Position numbers and translations under genes: made by a program
DNA from: Paenibacillus beijingensis
Lineage (GTDB): Bacteria > Bacillota > Bacilli > Paenibacillales > Paenibacillaceae
DNA: 64,000 nt
Reading direction: 5' to 3'
NCBI RefSeq assembly: GCF_000961095.1
Contig: NZ_CP011058.1
Span: 4,852,001 to 4,916,000, forward strand
The notes under the pieces: generated by a model
Seen by the model: only the letters and a program-made list of their open reading frames with translations
What the model was told of the DNA's origin: nothing
The model's database searches: none
Shown here: one piece after another, positions 42,733 to 51,473 of the stretch
Position numbering within the stretch: position 1 is the first letter of the stretch
Layout of the letters: every line of letters starts with the position of its first letter

Positions 42733-43899
42733 ATGCAGTTAAGACAATTGATTGCGGATGAATTCGAAGCGAACATAGAGCTGCTCCAGTACGCGTTCCA
42801 GTTAAAGCTTGATGCGGAGCGGCTCGCAAATAAGAGAAGGAATTTTAAGGCAGAACAGTTTTGGGGCGCTTTCGAGGAAGGCAGTCTGAAAGCGCAGCTG
42901 CAGCTGATTCCATTGCAGTTGTACGTACAGGGACGGGCGCTTGCAATGGGCGGCATCGCAAACGTCTCCACGTGGCCCGAGTATCGTAGACACGGTCACG
43001 TAACGCAACTGCTGGTCCGCGTGCTGCGGCATATGCGGGAGAATGGGCAGAGTGTCTCCTGCTTGCACCCATTCTCGGTTGGATTTTACCGGAAATTCGG
43101 TTGGGAGCTCTACACGGATTACAAAAAATATACCATCGAGACAGCGAACTTCCCGCCGCGCGTCGCCACGGAAGGGTATGTTGTCCGGGTAGGGGCCGAT
43201 ATTCCGCTGCTCGCGCGTGTTTACAATAACTATGCTTCCCGGTATAACGGAACGCTTGCCCGCGACGAGGCATGGTGGGGCAAGGTATTAAAGTTAGGCA
43301 GCGTCGTCGTCTATTTCCGACCGGACGGAGAGCCCGCCGGATATATATTGTACGAGATCGAGAAGCGGGTGATGACCGTGCACGAAATGGTGCACGAAGA
43401 CGAACGCGCCCGTCGAGCGCTGTGGACATTTATCGCGAACCACGACTCCATGATCGACAAAGCGGTTCTGGAGGCGCCGATGGACGATATCCTTCCATTT
43501 CTGCTGCCGAACCCACGAATCAGCCAGGAGATCATGCCGTACTTCATGGCGAGGATCGTTGATGCGCCGGCATTCGTGCAGCAATACGCGTTTGGTGCGA
43601 CCGGCGAGCGTACGCAGATATCGGTGCAGTTAATTGATCCACACGCCCCGTGGAACGAAGGGGTATGGCATTTGACGGTCGCGGAGGACGGCAGAGGCAC
43701 GCTAGCTCCCGGTGACCCCGATGAGAACGGGTCTGCCGATCTGGCATGCGACATTGGATCTTGGACCGCGATGCTTATGGGCTACCGCCGGCCGGAGGAG
43801 CTGTACGGCTGCGGCCGAATGGACGGCACAGAAGATGCAGTCCGCCGGCTGGAGGCGATTCTCCCGAAGTGCCAAACCTATTTACTCGACTACTTCTAA
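42733..43899 (+). CDS. GNAT N-acetyltransferase, Eis-like
   Basis: 388 residues in the Eis arrangement: an N-terminal GNAT domain with the acetyl-CoA motif GGIANVSTWPEYRRHGHVT (V/I-x-x-x-x-RRxG), a second GNAT-like domain, and a C-terminal sterol-carrier-like part ending in the free carboxylate LLDYF as in Eis proteins. Eis enzymes acetylate multi-amine substrates such as aminoglycosides and polyamines. Sitting 100 bases after putrescine aminotransferase, an acetyl-polyamine role is plausible; antibiotic modification is the alternative. GAGGTGG lies 8 bases before the ATG. Confidence 0.85.
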   Translation: MQLRQLIADEFEANIELLQYAFQLKLDAERLANKRRNFKAEQFWGAFEEGSLKAQLQLIPLQLYVQGRALAMGGIANVSTWPEYRRHGHVTQLLVRVLRHMRENGQSVSCLHPFSVGFYRKFGWELYTDYKKYTIETANFPPRVATEGYVVRVGADIPLLARVYNNYASRYNGTLARDEAWWGKVLKLGSVVVYFRPDGEPAGYILYEIEKRVMTVHEMVHEDERARRALWTFIANHDSMIDKAVLEAPMDDILPFLLPNPRISQEIMPYFMARIVDAPAFVQQYAFGATGERTQISVQLIDPHAPWNEGVWHLTVAEDGRGTLAPGDPDENGSADLACDIGSWTAMLMGYRRPEELYGCGRMDGTEDAVRRLEAILPKCQTYLLDYF

Positions 43900-43957
43900 T
43901 GAAGGTGTCCGAACATAGGCGTGCGCTGCTGTTGATTGCTCTAGCAACCTCCGTGTA

Positions 43958-43986
43958 TTGACAAAAGATTTTCGAAAGCATATCAT
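43958..43986 (+). promoter_or_regulatory. Sigma-A promoter of the IclR gene
   Basis: TTGACA (43958-43963), 17-base spacer, TATCAT (43981-43986). Strongly similar to the promoter at 39588, including the ATCGA after the -10. Confidence 0.8.
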
Positions 43987-44029
43987 CGAGTTATCTATGC
44001 AGCCTATTTTCTAATGAGGGATACTAACA

Positions 44030-44764
44030 ATGGTTCAATCGATTGACCGGGCTATTCAGATCGTACATCTTCTTATATCCGAGGAGAATCGGTCAGACTG
44101 GCCTATATCTGATATTGCCGTCCAGGTAGGATTGCCGATAAGCACGACTCACCGGTTGATTTCTACGCTTATGAAGCATGATCTGGTCGTGCAGGTTCCG
44201 GAGACGAAGCAGTACAAGGTAGGTCCCAAATGGATGGAGATCGGACTTCGTCAACTAGAGCAGATGGATATGCGCACCGCCGCTAGACCGGTCATGGAGC
44301 GTCTGGCGAATGAAGTGAAAGAAAGCGTCTATTTAAGTCTTCCGAACAAGTATGACGCTTTTATTATCGACAGGGTCGACAGTCCGGGAACAGTCCGGGT
44401 TATCGACAATCTGGGCGAGCGCATCCCGATGCATATCGGCGCACCCAACAAATCCATGCTGGCGAATATGGATCCGAAAGTGGCGGAAGCGATACTCGTT
44501 CGTCTGATTGACGAGAAAGAGAAGAGGCTCGAATTGTTACATAAGCTTCCCGAAATCCGGAAAGCGGGCTACTGCATCAGTTATGGGGAAAAGACGGAAG
44601 GTACGGCATCCGTTGCATCTCCCATTATCGGCTTCGGCCGGAAAGTTGTAGGGGCGCTCAGTATCGGAATCATCAGCTATCAAATTTCCGAGGACAGGCT
44701 TTCGTATTTGGTCGAGCAAACGATCCGGAATGCCGCAGAGATATCAAAGAAGCTAGGTGGTTAG
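44030..44764 (+). CDS. IclR-family transcriptional regulator
   Basis: 244 residues: N-terminal winged helix (about 1-65; IQIVHLL, ISDIAVQVGLPISTTHRLIS, YKVGPKWMEIG) and C-terminal IclR effector domain (about 80-240) with the usual ligand region KTEGTASVASPI and GALSIGI. IclR proteins bind TGGAA/TTCCA-type palindromes and release or grip DNA on small-molecule binding. The five CGGAA/TTCCG sites in this region make it the obvious local ligand. It stands alone between the putrescine and roc operons, with its own promoter and a GAGGG site before the ATG. Confidence 0.92.
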   Translation: MVQSIDRAIQIVHLLISEENRSDWPISDIAVQVGLPISTTHRLISTLMKHDLVVQVPETKQYKVGPKWMEIGLRQLEQMDMRTAARPVMERLANEVKESVYLSLPNKYDAFIIDRVDSPGTVRVIDNLGERIPMHIGAPNKSMLANMDPKVAEAILVRLIDEKEKRLELLHKLPEIRKAGYCISYGEKTEGTASVASPIIGFGRKVVGALSIGIISYQISEDRLSYLVEQTIRNAAEISKKLGG

Positions 44765-44794
44765 CTATAACCGCCTTACTTCTTGACAGAAAAA

Positions 44795-44819
44795 CGGAAA
44801 CAAATTCCGTTATACGGAA
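44795..44819 (+). promoter_or_regulatory. IclR-type triple half-site operator, copy B (roc operon)
   Basis: CGGAA-N5-TTCCG-N5-CGGAA at 44795-44819; the centre also reads as the 21-base palindrome AAATTCCGT-TAT-ACGGAATTT. It begins 6 bases after TTGACA (44783-44788), so a bound repressor would cover the promoter. A clear -10 at normal distance is not evident. Confidence 0.7.
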
Positions 44820-44882
44820 TTTTAGTCGTAATGAATGCTCCGCTTTGGCAGGATTCATATCGTAAAATAATGAGGTGGGACG

Positions 44883-46580
44883 ATGCTGAAATGGCAGACG
44901 AAAGAACAATTGACGCAGTTGCTTTGTGAATTGGTTCAAATTCCCAGCATTACCGGTACAGACGGTGAAAAAGAGGTTCCGCCGTTTTTGGCCGGCCAAC
45001 TTGGACTCCTCCCTTATTTCCAGCTGCATCCCGAACTCCTGCAAGTTCATCCAACGGAGGACGGACGCAGCTTCATTACAGCGCTTGTACGCTCCGAGCC
45101 GAAAGTACGGCAAACGATTGTGCTGCTCAGCCATTTCGATGTCGTAGGAGTGGAGGATTATGCGGATTGGAAGCCGAACGCATTCGACCCCAAATCGTTA
45201 ACAGGTATGCTTCTTGCTCAGAAGGACCGTCTGCCGGCTGAGGTGCAGCGCGACATAGAAGATGGCAGCTGGCTGTTCGGCCGCGGCGTCATGGATATGA
45301 AATGCGGATTGGCGCTCCACATGTCCATGATCGAGAGGGCTTGCCACGGCGAATTCGACGGCAATGTGCTGCTGTTGTCGGTTCCGGACGAGGAAGTGGG
45401 CTCGGTCGGCATGAGAGCGGCTGTTCCGGTTCTGCTCGAAATCGCCGATCGCCATGGGCTTGATTTCAAGACGGTGTTGAACTCCGAACCGATGTTTTCC
45501 CGTCATCCGGGTGACAGCAACCACTATATATATAAAGGAACGATTGGAAAAGTCCTCCCCGGATTTCTGTGTTACGGTAAAGAAACGCATGTCGGAGAAC
45601 CTTTGGCCGGATTAAACGGCAACTATATGGCTTCCCGAATCACCTGTGAAATGGAACTCGATCCCTCTTTCTGTGAAACGGTCGGAAGTGAAGTAACACC
45701 TCCTCCCACCAATTTGATCCAATATGGTCTGAAAAAAAATTACTCCGTACAAACGCCTCATCGGGCGGTAGCAATGTTCAATCTGTTCTTGTTTGAGAAA
45801 ACGGCGGAACAGCTGGTTGAGCCTTTGCTTTCGGCGGCAAGCAGAGCATCTTTGCGGATGGAAGAAGATTACCGCACACGTGCGAAATATTTTCTCGATA
45901 AAGGGATGCAAGCGGTACCGGAACTGAAAATTCGGGTAATGACGTATAAAGAATTGCACCAATATGCTTCTCGTACATACGGTAAAGACAAAGTGGAGCA
46001 GGTTATGGATACCGCACTGCATGGACAAAAAGACTTTGACGATCGCGAATCGACGATCGCGCTGGTCGATAGTTTGGCCGCTTTGTGCCATGAGCTGGCG
46101 CCAATGATCGTACTTTTCTTCGCCCCTCCTTATTATCCCGCCGTAACCTGGAAAGACGATCCCTTTACCGGCAAAGTGACGGATGAGATTACGTCTTATG
46201 CGCATAAGCATCATCATATCGACTTGGCGCATCAGAATTTTTTCGCGGCAATTTCAGATCTCAGTTATGTCGGCATGCCCAATCAATCCTCTTCCCATCG
46301 CGCGTTTGCGGATCTGATGCCGTTATGGGAGAAAGGATATTCGATTCCGCTCAAGGAGCTGGAACGGTTCGTCGTTCCTGTGCTGAATCTCGGTCCGGTC
46401 GGCCGGGACGCCCACAAGTGGACGGAACGGCTTGACATCGATTATGCGTTCGGAACGTTGGTCGATCTTCTGCAAACGTGTATCAGGAGCATTTTTGCCG
46501 CATCGGACTCAATAGAAGGCGATCTACGTTCGCTGCAATCGTTTCATCTTGATGAACTCGAACAACGAACAGGGGGGTGA
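44883..46580 (+). CDS. rocB: M20 family peptidase RocB (arginine utilisation)
   Basis: 565 residues, almost the length of B. subtilis RocB (566), with the M20 metal motifs LSHFDVVG, FGRGVMDMKCG, SVPDEEVGS and a late His in SSSHRAFADL. RocB is induced with arginine catabolism; its exact reaction is not established. GAGGTGG lies 7 bases before the ATG. It leads a five-gene roc-type operon whose upstream region carries an IclR-type operator instead of a recognised RocR or AhrC arrangement. Confidence 0.92.
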   Translation: MLKWQTKEQLTQLLCELVQIPSITGTDGEKEVPPFLAGQLGLLPYFQLHPELLQVHPTEDGRSFITALVRSEPKVRQTIVLLSHFDVVGVEDYADWKPNAFDPKSLTGMLLAQKDRLPAEVQRDIEDGSWLFGRGVMDMKCGLALHMSMIERACHGEFDGNVLLLSVPDEEVGSVGMRAAVPVLLEIADRHGLDFKTVLNSEPMFSRHPGDSNHYIYKGTIGKVLPGFLCYGKETHVGEPLAGLNGNYMASRITCEMELDPSFCETVGSEVTPPPTNLIQYGLKKNYSVQTPHRAVAMFNLFLFEKTAEQLVEPLLSAASRASLRMEEDYRTRAKYFLDKGMQAVPELKIRVMTYKELHQYASRTYGKDKVEQVMDTALHGQKDFDDRESTIALVDSLAALCHELAPMIVLFFAPPYYPAVTWKDDPFTGKVTDEITSYAHKHHHIDLAHQNFFAAISDLSYVGMPNQSSSHRAFADLMPLWEKGYSIPLKELERFVVPVLNLGPVGRDAHKWTERLDIDYAFGTLVDLLQTCIRSIFAASDSIEGDLRSLQSFHLDELEQRTGG

Positions 46581-46585
46581 CCCGT

Positions 46586-47503
46586 ATGCCGGTCATGCGC
46601 AGCATTTTGCTACAATTGTCCAAGAACAGGGCCGCTACGCGGGCGGCGCGAAGGTACGGTTTGCGAATGGGAGCCGAGCGATTCGTAGCAGGAGAGACGC
46701 TGGAAGCCGCTTTAAAGAAGGTGCGTGAATTGAACGGACTCGGCCTGATGGCGACGCTCGATCATCTTGGCGAGTTCGTATCCGGCGCGGAGGAAGCAAG
46801 CGCTGCGGCCGAAGAAATCGTCCAAGCGCTTGAAACGATTCAAGCAACCGACGTGGACGCCAACGTCTCGGTTAAGCTGACGCAGCTTGGACTCGATCTT
46901 TCGTACGAATTGTGCAAGGACAATATGCGATCCATTGTGGCGAAAGCGAAGCAGCTCGGAAATTTTATCCGCATCGACATGGAGGATTATGCCCGCAATG
47001 AGCCTGCGATCGCCATGTTCAAGGAGCTTCGCGCCGAGTTCGGACGCCACGTCGGGATCGTGCTGCAGGCGTACTTGTACAAGACGGAATCGGATATGGA
47101 TCGGCTCCATTCGTTTGCGCCGAATTACCGGCTCGTCAAAGGAGCGTATCAGGAACCGCCGGATATTGCTTTTCCATTCAAAGCTGACGTCGACCGCAAT
47201 TTTGTCCATATTATTGAAAAGCAGCTGCAAAGCGCTCATTATGCGGCTATTGCGACACACGACGAGCAGATCATCGAACATGTCAAAGCGTATACGGCGA
47301 ATCTCGACATCCCGGTTACACAGTTCGAATTTCAAATGTTATATGGCATCCGTTCCCAGCTTCAGCAGCAGTTGGCCGGTGAAGGATACGCGGTCCGCGT
47401 GTACGTCCCGTACGGCACGGATTGGTACGGATATTTTATGCGCAGACTGGCGGAGCGGCCCGAAAACTTGAATTTTGTATTAAAGTCGATGTTCAAGCGA
47501 TAA
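46586..47503 (+). CDS. Proline dehydrogenase
   Basis: 305 residues, the short monofunctional proline dehydrogenase of Gram-positives, a (beta/alpha)8 FAD enzyme oxidising proline to pyrroline-5-carboxylate. Recognisable stretches are ATLDHLGEFV, NVSVKLTQLG, FIRIDMEDYA, VLQAYLYKTESD, RLVKGAYQEP, IATHDE and VPYGTDWYGYFMRRLAERP, the last two being the substrate-binding end of the barrel. I chose ATG 46586 since GGGGGG (46572-46577) lies 8 bases upstream; the GTG at 46577 falls inside that site. It follows rocB by 5 bases. Confidence 0.93.
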   Translation: MPVMRSILLQLSKNRAATRAARRYGLRMGAERFVAGETLEAALKKVRELNGLGLMATLDHLGEFVSGAEEASAAAEEIVQALETIQATDVDANVSVKLTQLGLDLSYELCKDNMRSIVAKAKQLGNFIRIDMEDYARNEPAIAMFKELRAEFGRHVGIVLQAYLYKTESDMDRLHSFAPNYRLVKGAYQEPPDIAFPFKADVDRNFVHIIEKQLQSAHYAAIATHDEQIIEHVKAYTANLDIPVTQFEFQMLYGIRSQLQQQLAGEGYAVRVYVPYGTDWYGYFMRRLAERPENLNFVLKSMFKR

Positions 47504-47547
47504 TGCGTTGTTTGTTCCGATGACAGAAGACGAGAAGAGGGATGAAC

Positions 47548-48747
47548 ATGAAGCAGATAGACCAAACGATCGAACAAACGGAGCGGCTCGGCGCTCACAA
47601 CTATCATCCGCTCCCGATTGTAATCGCCAAGGCGGAAGGCGTCTGGGTCGAGGATCCCGAAGGAAGACGATACATGGATATGTTGAGCGGCTATTCCGCC
47701 CTAAATCAGGGGCACCGGCATCCGCGCATCATTCAGGCGCTCGTCCAGCAAGCGGAGCGCGTGACATTGACTTCCAGGGCTTTCTACAATAAGCCGTTCG
47801 CAGAACTGCTCGAATTGTTAACCGGCTTAACGGGCAAAGAGATGGTTTTGCCGATGAACACCGGTGTAGAAGCGGTTGAAACGGCGGTGAAAGCGGCTCG
47901 CCGCTGGGGTTACCGCGTTAAGGGCATTCCGGCCGGGCAGGCGGATATTATCGTTTGCGCCGGCAATTTCCACGGTCGGACGGTAACCGTAACCTCGTTT
48001 TCGTCAGAGCCATCTTACAGAGACGATTTCGGACCGTTTACGCCCGGATTTACGATCGTGCCGTACGGCGATATAGAAGCACTGGAGCGTGCAATTACAC
48101 CGAACACCGCCGCGTTCCTGGTTGAGCCGATTCAAGGCGAAGCCGGCATCGTCATCCCTCCGGACGGCTATTTGCGGCAGGCATCCGCGCTTTGCGGGGA
48201 ACGGAATGTTCTTCTCATGGCCGATGAAATTCAGACCGGCTTTGGTCGCACCGGCAAACGGTTCGCATGCGATTGGGAAGAAGTGATCCCCGATGTCTAC
48301 ATTTTGGGCAAAGCGCTCGGGGGCGGTGTTTTGCCGGTTTCGGCAGTGGCCGCCGACAGCGGGATTCTCGGCTTGTTCGAGCCCGGATCGCACGGTTCCA
48401 CCTTCGGAGGCAATCCGCTGGCGAGCGCCGTGGCGGTAGCCGCATTGCGGGTAACCGAGGAAGAGAAGCTGGCCGAACGCTCTCTCATGCTGGGCGGCAA
48501 ATTGCTGACGATGCTGAGCGAAATCCGGCATCCGGACATTGTCGACATTCGGGGCAGAGGTCTGTTCGTTGCAATCGAAACGCGCAGGCCCGCGCGGCCT
48601 TACTGCGAACAATTGAAAGAAGCCGGGCTGCTGTGCAAGGAAACGCATGAGCGGGTCATTCGTCTCGCGCCGCCGCTCGTCATTTCGGAGACCGATTTGC
48701 AGTGGGCAGTCGAACGTATTGCACAAGTTTTCACACATTCTAAATGA
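47548..48747 (+). CDS. rocD: Ornithine--oxo-acid aminotransferase RocD
   Basis: 399 residues, class III PLP aminotransferase converting ornithine and 2-oxoglutarate to glutamate semialdehyde and glutamate. Signature parts include GAHNYHPLPIV, YSALNQGHRHPRI, MNTGVEAVETAVKAAR, ADEIQTGFGRTGKRFACDWE and Schiff-base Lys in LGKALGGGVLP, all characteristic of RocD. ATG 47548 is preferred (GAGGG 8 bases upstream) over ATG 47542. It lies 45 bases after proline dehydrogenase and 19 bases before rocA. Confidence 0.95.
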   Translation: MKQIDQTIEQTERLGAHNYHPLPIVIAKAEGVWVEDPEGRRYMDMLSGYSALNQGHRHPRIIQALVQQAERVTLTSRAFYNKPFAELLELLTGLTGKEMVLPMNTGVEAVETAVKAARRWGYRVKGIPAGQADIIVCAGNFHGRTVTVTSFSSEPSYRDDFGPFTPGFTIVPYGDIEALERAITPNTAAFLVEPIQGEAGIVIPPDGYLRQASALCGERNVLLMADEIQTGFGRTGKRFACDWEEVIPDVYILGKALGGGVLPVSAVAADSGILGLFEPGSHGSTFGGNPLASAVAVAALRVTEEEKLAERSLMLGGKLLTMLSEIRHPDIVDIRGRGLFVAIETRRPARPYCEQLKEAGLLCKETHERVIRLAPPLVISETDLQWAVERIAQVFTHSK

Positions 48748-48765
48748 AGAAAGGTGGAAATCCAG

Positions 48766-50316
48766 TTGATCCCTTATCGTCCCGAGCCGTTAACCGACTT
48801 TCGAGTCAATGCGAACCATGAAGCGCTGCTTGCAGCCATCCGCCAAGTGCAAGGCGAACTGGGGCGCGACTACCCGTTAATTATAAATGGGGACAGAATG
48901 ATAACTGACGATATGCAAAGCTCGATCAACCCGTCAAACAAGAGCCAAGTGATTGGCCGAATGTCCAAAGCAAATGCGGAGCAGGCGGAGCAGGCGATTC
49001 AAGGCGCGTTCGATACGTTTCAAGTCTGGTCCCATGTGCCTGCCGGACAGCGCGCCCGGCTGTTGTTCAGAGCCGCCGCCGACTTGCGCCGCCGCAAACA
49101 CGAATTCAACGCGTGGCTTATGCTGGAATCCGGCAAGACTCGAGCGGAGGCGGACGCCGATACGGCGGAAGCGATCGATTTCATGGAATATTACGCGCGG
49201 CAAATGATCGAGATGAGCGAGACAGCCGCGAAGAAGCTCGTTTGGATGGATGGCGAAGACAACGACTTGCAGTACATTCCGCTTGGAGTCGGCATCGTCA
49301 TTCCGCCATGGAATTTCCCTCTGGCCATTATGGCAGGCATGACAACTGCGGCGATCGTGGCCGGCAATACCGTCGTGCTGAAACCGGCGAGTCCGACTCC
49401 GGTCATCGCCTTCAAATTCGTTCAGCTGCTTGAGGAAGCGGGAATGCCGGCCGGCGTCGTACAGTTTCTGCCGGGCAGTGGTTCCGAAATCGGGGATTTG
49501 CTCGTATCGCATCGTCTTTCGCGATTTATCTCATTTACGGGCTCGCGCGAAGTGGGACTGCGCATTTTCGAGCTTGCGGCCAAGACGGCACCCGGTCAAA
49601 TTTGGCTGAAGCGGTTCATCGGCGAGCTTGGCGGCAAAGACGGCATCGTCGTTGACAAGGATGCAGATCTGGAAGCGGCGGCGCAGGCGATTGTTGCGTC
49701 CGCATTCGGCTATTCCGGGCAGAAATGCTCCGCATGCTCGCGGGCGATTGTGCACGAGGCGGTCTATGACACCGTGCTGAACCGCTGCGTCGAGCTGACC
49801 CGGGCATTGAAAGTTGGCGATGTGCTCGATTTCGGTAGCGATACGGGGCCGGTAATCGATCAGAGCGCATTCCGGAAAATTTTCGAATACATTGAAGTCG
49901 GAAACAAGGAAGGGCGTCTCGTTGCCGGTGGCGGGAAAGCGGAGGGCGACGGTTATTTCATTGAGCCAACTATTATCGCCGATGTGAAGCCGGATGCGAT
50001 CTTGATGCAAGAGGAGATATTCGGACCGGTGCTCGCTTTCTGCAAAGCGGCATCGTTTGACGAGGCGCTTGATATCGCGAACAATACCGAATACGGATTA
50101 ACAGGCGCCGTGTTCTCGACCAACCTTTCGCATTTAGAACTGGCGCGCGAACGGTTCCATGTCGGTAATCTATACTTTAACCGGAAATGTACGGGCGCCA
50201 TCGTCGGCGTTCATCCGTTTGGCGGTTTTAACATGTCGGGTACGGATTCCAAAGCGGGCGGCCCCGATTATTTGCAGCAGTTTATGCAATTGAAGCTCAT
50301 TTCGGAGAAATTATAG
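48766..50316 (+). CDS. rocA: 1-pyrroline-5-carboxylate dehydrogenase RocA
   Basis: 516-residue aldehyde dehydrogenase oxidising pyrroline-5-carboxylate/glutamate semialdehyde to glutamate with NAD+. It starts RPEPLTDFRV, as RocA proteins do, and has the family-specific IGVGIVIPPWNFPLAI-like cofactor region, FTGSREVG, the catalytic Glu in ELGGKDG and Cys in GQKCSACSRA, and GGFNMSGTDSKAGG. The start is taken as TTG 48766, 8 bases after AAAGGTGG; the GTG 48754 lies within that site. It receives the products of both proline dehydrogenase and RocD. Confidence 0.95.
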   Translation: MIPYRPEPLTDFRVNANHEALLAAIRQVQGELGRDYPLIINGDRMITDDMQSSINPSNKSQVIGRMSKANAEQAEQAIQGAFDTFQVWSHVPAGQRARLLFRAAADLRRRKHEFNAWLMLESGKTRAEADADTAEAIDFMEYYARQMIEMSETAAKKLVWMDGEDNDLQYIPLGVGIVIPPWNFPLAIMAGMTTAAIVAGNTVVLKPASPTPVIAFKFVQLLEEAGMPAGVVQFLPGSGSEIGDLLVSHRLSRFISFTGSREVGLRIFELAAKTAPGQIWLKRFIGELGGKDGIVVDKDADLEAAAQAIVASAFGYSGQKCSACSRAIVHEAVYDTVLNRCVELTRALKVGDVLDFGSDTGPVIDQSAFRKIFEYIEVGNKEGRLVAGGGKAEGDGYFIEPTIIADVKPDAILMQEEIFGPVLAFCKAASFDEALDIANNTEYGLTGAVFSTNLSHLELARERFHVGNLYFNRKCTGAIVGVHPFGGFNMSGTDSKAGGPDYLQQFMQLKLISEKL

Positions 50317-50376
50317 GACTTAGACTGACGGCATTTATCTATCCATCAAGATCTATCCATGCGAAGGAGGATTTCG

Positions 50377-51288
50377 ATGCGCCCAGAGCGAAACCGCAAC
50401 ATCTCCCTTATTGGGGTTCCGATCGATTTGGGAGCAGACCGGCGCGGCGTCGATATGGGACCTGACGCGATCCGCAGCGCAGGCGTACTGCACAAGTTGG
50501 AACAGCTCGGTTACGTTGTTCACGATCAAGGAAATTTGACCGTTAGTCGTAAAGCTTTGGAGCAGGCAGCCACAGGAGAGAAGCTGAAGTATTTGGCGGA
50601 AACGATCACGGTTAATGCCAAATTGGCTAAGATGACAGCGGACGAGATGGGGCGCGGCCGCTTTCCGCTTGCCTTGGGAGGCGACCACAGCATGGCGATC
50701 GGTACGGTGAAGGGCGTTTTGCACCATATCGACCGGCTCGGCCTTCTTTGGTTCGACGCCCATTGTGACGCAAATACGGCAGAAACGACGCCTTCCGGAA
50801 ACATCCACGGTATGCCGCTTGCGGTCTGTCTCGGATACGGCCATGAGCTGCTGACCGGTATCGGAGGCAGAAAGAGGAAGATCCGTCCGGAAAATGTCGT
50901 CATTATCGGGGCAAGATCCGTCGATCCGGGGGAAAGATCGCTGCTTAAAGAGCTTGGGATCCGCGTATTTACGATGCACGACATCGACCGCCGCGGAATG
51001 GAACGGGTCATGGAGGAAGCGCTGGAAAGGCTTGCGAAATCGGACGGGGTGCATTTGAGCTTCGATGTCGACGGGATGGACCCGAACGATGCTCCCGGCG
51101 TCGGCACGCCGGTCATGGGCGGGGTGACTTACCGCGAGAGCCATCTGGCCATGGAATTGCTGTCGGATTCGGGCTTGCTCGTCTCCGCCGAATTCGTTGA
51201 AATTAATCCGGTGCTCGATGATCGCAACAAAACCGCCAAAGCGGCAGTCGAAATGATCGGCTCCGTGTTTGGCGAACAAATTATGTAG
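50377..51288 (+). CDS. rocF: Arginase RocF
   Basis: 303-residue manganese enzyme hydrolysing arginine to ornithine and urea. Length and motifs are those of Bacillus arginase: LGGDHSMAIG, WFDAHCDAN (metal Asp and His), SFDVDGMDPNDAPG and SAEFVEINP. One difference from most arginases is DAHCDAN where DAHGDxN or DAHTDxN is usual. ATG 50377 has AAGGAGG 7 bases upstream; the in-frame ATG 50359 is rejected. It is the last gene of the operon; no urease or urea transporter gene is in the window. Confidence 0.95.
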   Translation: MRPERNRNISLIGVPIDLGADRRGVDMGPDAIRSAGVLHKLEQLGYVVHDQGNLTVSRKALEQAATGEKLKYLAETITVNAKLAKMTADEMGRGRFPLALGGDHSMAIGTVKGVLHHIDRLGLLWFDAHCDANTAETTPSGNIHGMPLAVCLGYGHELLTGIGGRKRKIRPENVVIIGARSVDPGERSLLKELGIRVFTMHDIDRRGMERVMEEALERLAKSDGVHLSFDVDGMDPNDAPGVGTPVMGGVTYRESHLAMELLSDSGLLVSAEFVEINPVLDDRNKTAKAAVEMIGSVFGEQIM

Positions 51289-51345
51289 CGGAATCTTACC
51301 TCATGCGCCGCAGACGAAGAGAAAACAGTTTACATTAAAATAAAC

Positions 51346-51362
51346 TTATTATAATATAATAA
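51346..51362 (+). promoter_or_regulatory. AT-rich 8-1-8 palindrome in the P-type ATPase promoter region
   Basis: TTATTATA-A-TATAATAA is a perfect inverted repeat around one base, overlapping a probable promoter (TTTACA near 51330, TAATAT near 51353). Fur-family regulators (PerR, Zur) use AT-rich 7-1-7 sites, but the order of bases does not match the PerR consensus TTATAAT-N-ATTATAA. A perfect 11-bp hairpin CATGCTGCTCC/GGAGCAGCATG (51427-51452) lies in the leader without a T run. Confidence 0.4.
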
Positions 51363-51473
51363 TTACTATAATTTAATACTTATTTGGGGAAACACAAGCG
51401 TTTCGTTCTTTCGTTTTTCCTTATCCATGCTGCTCCTAATGGAGCAGCATGTGTCATTTTAAGGGAGCTAACA

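Noticed and set aside
51346..51362. Calling the AT palindrome a PerR box
   Set aside because: Only the 7-1-7 geometry fits; aligned to TTATAAT-N-ATTATAA the second half mismatches at most positions.
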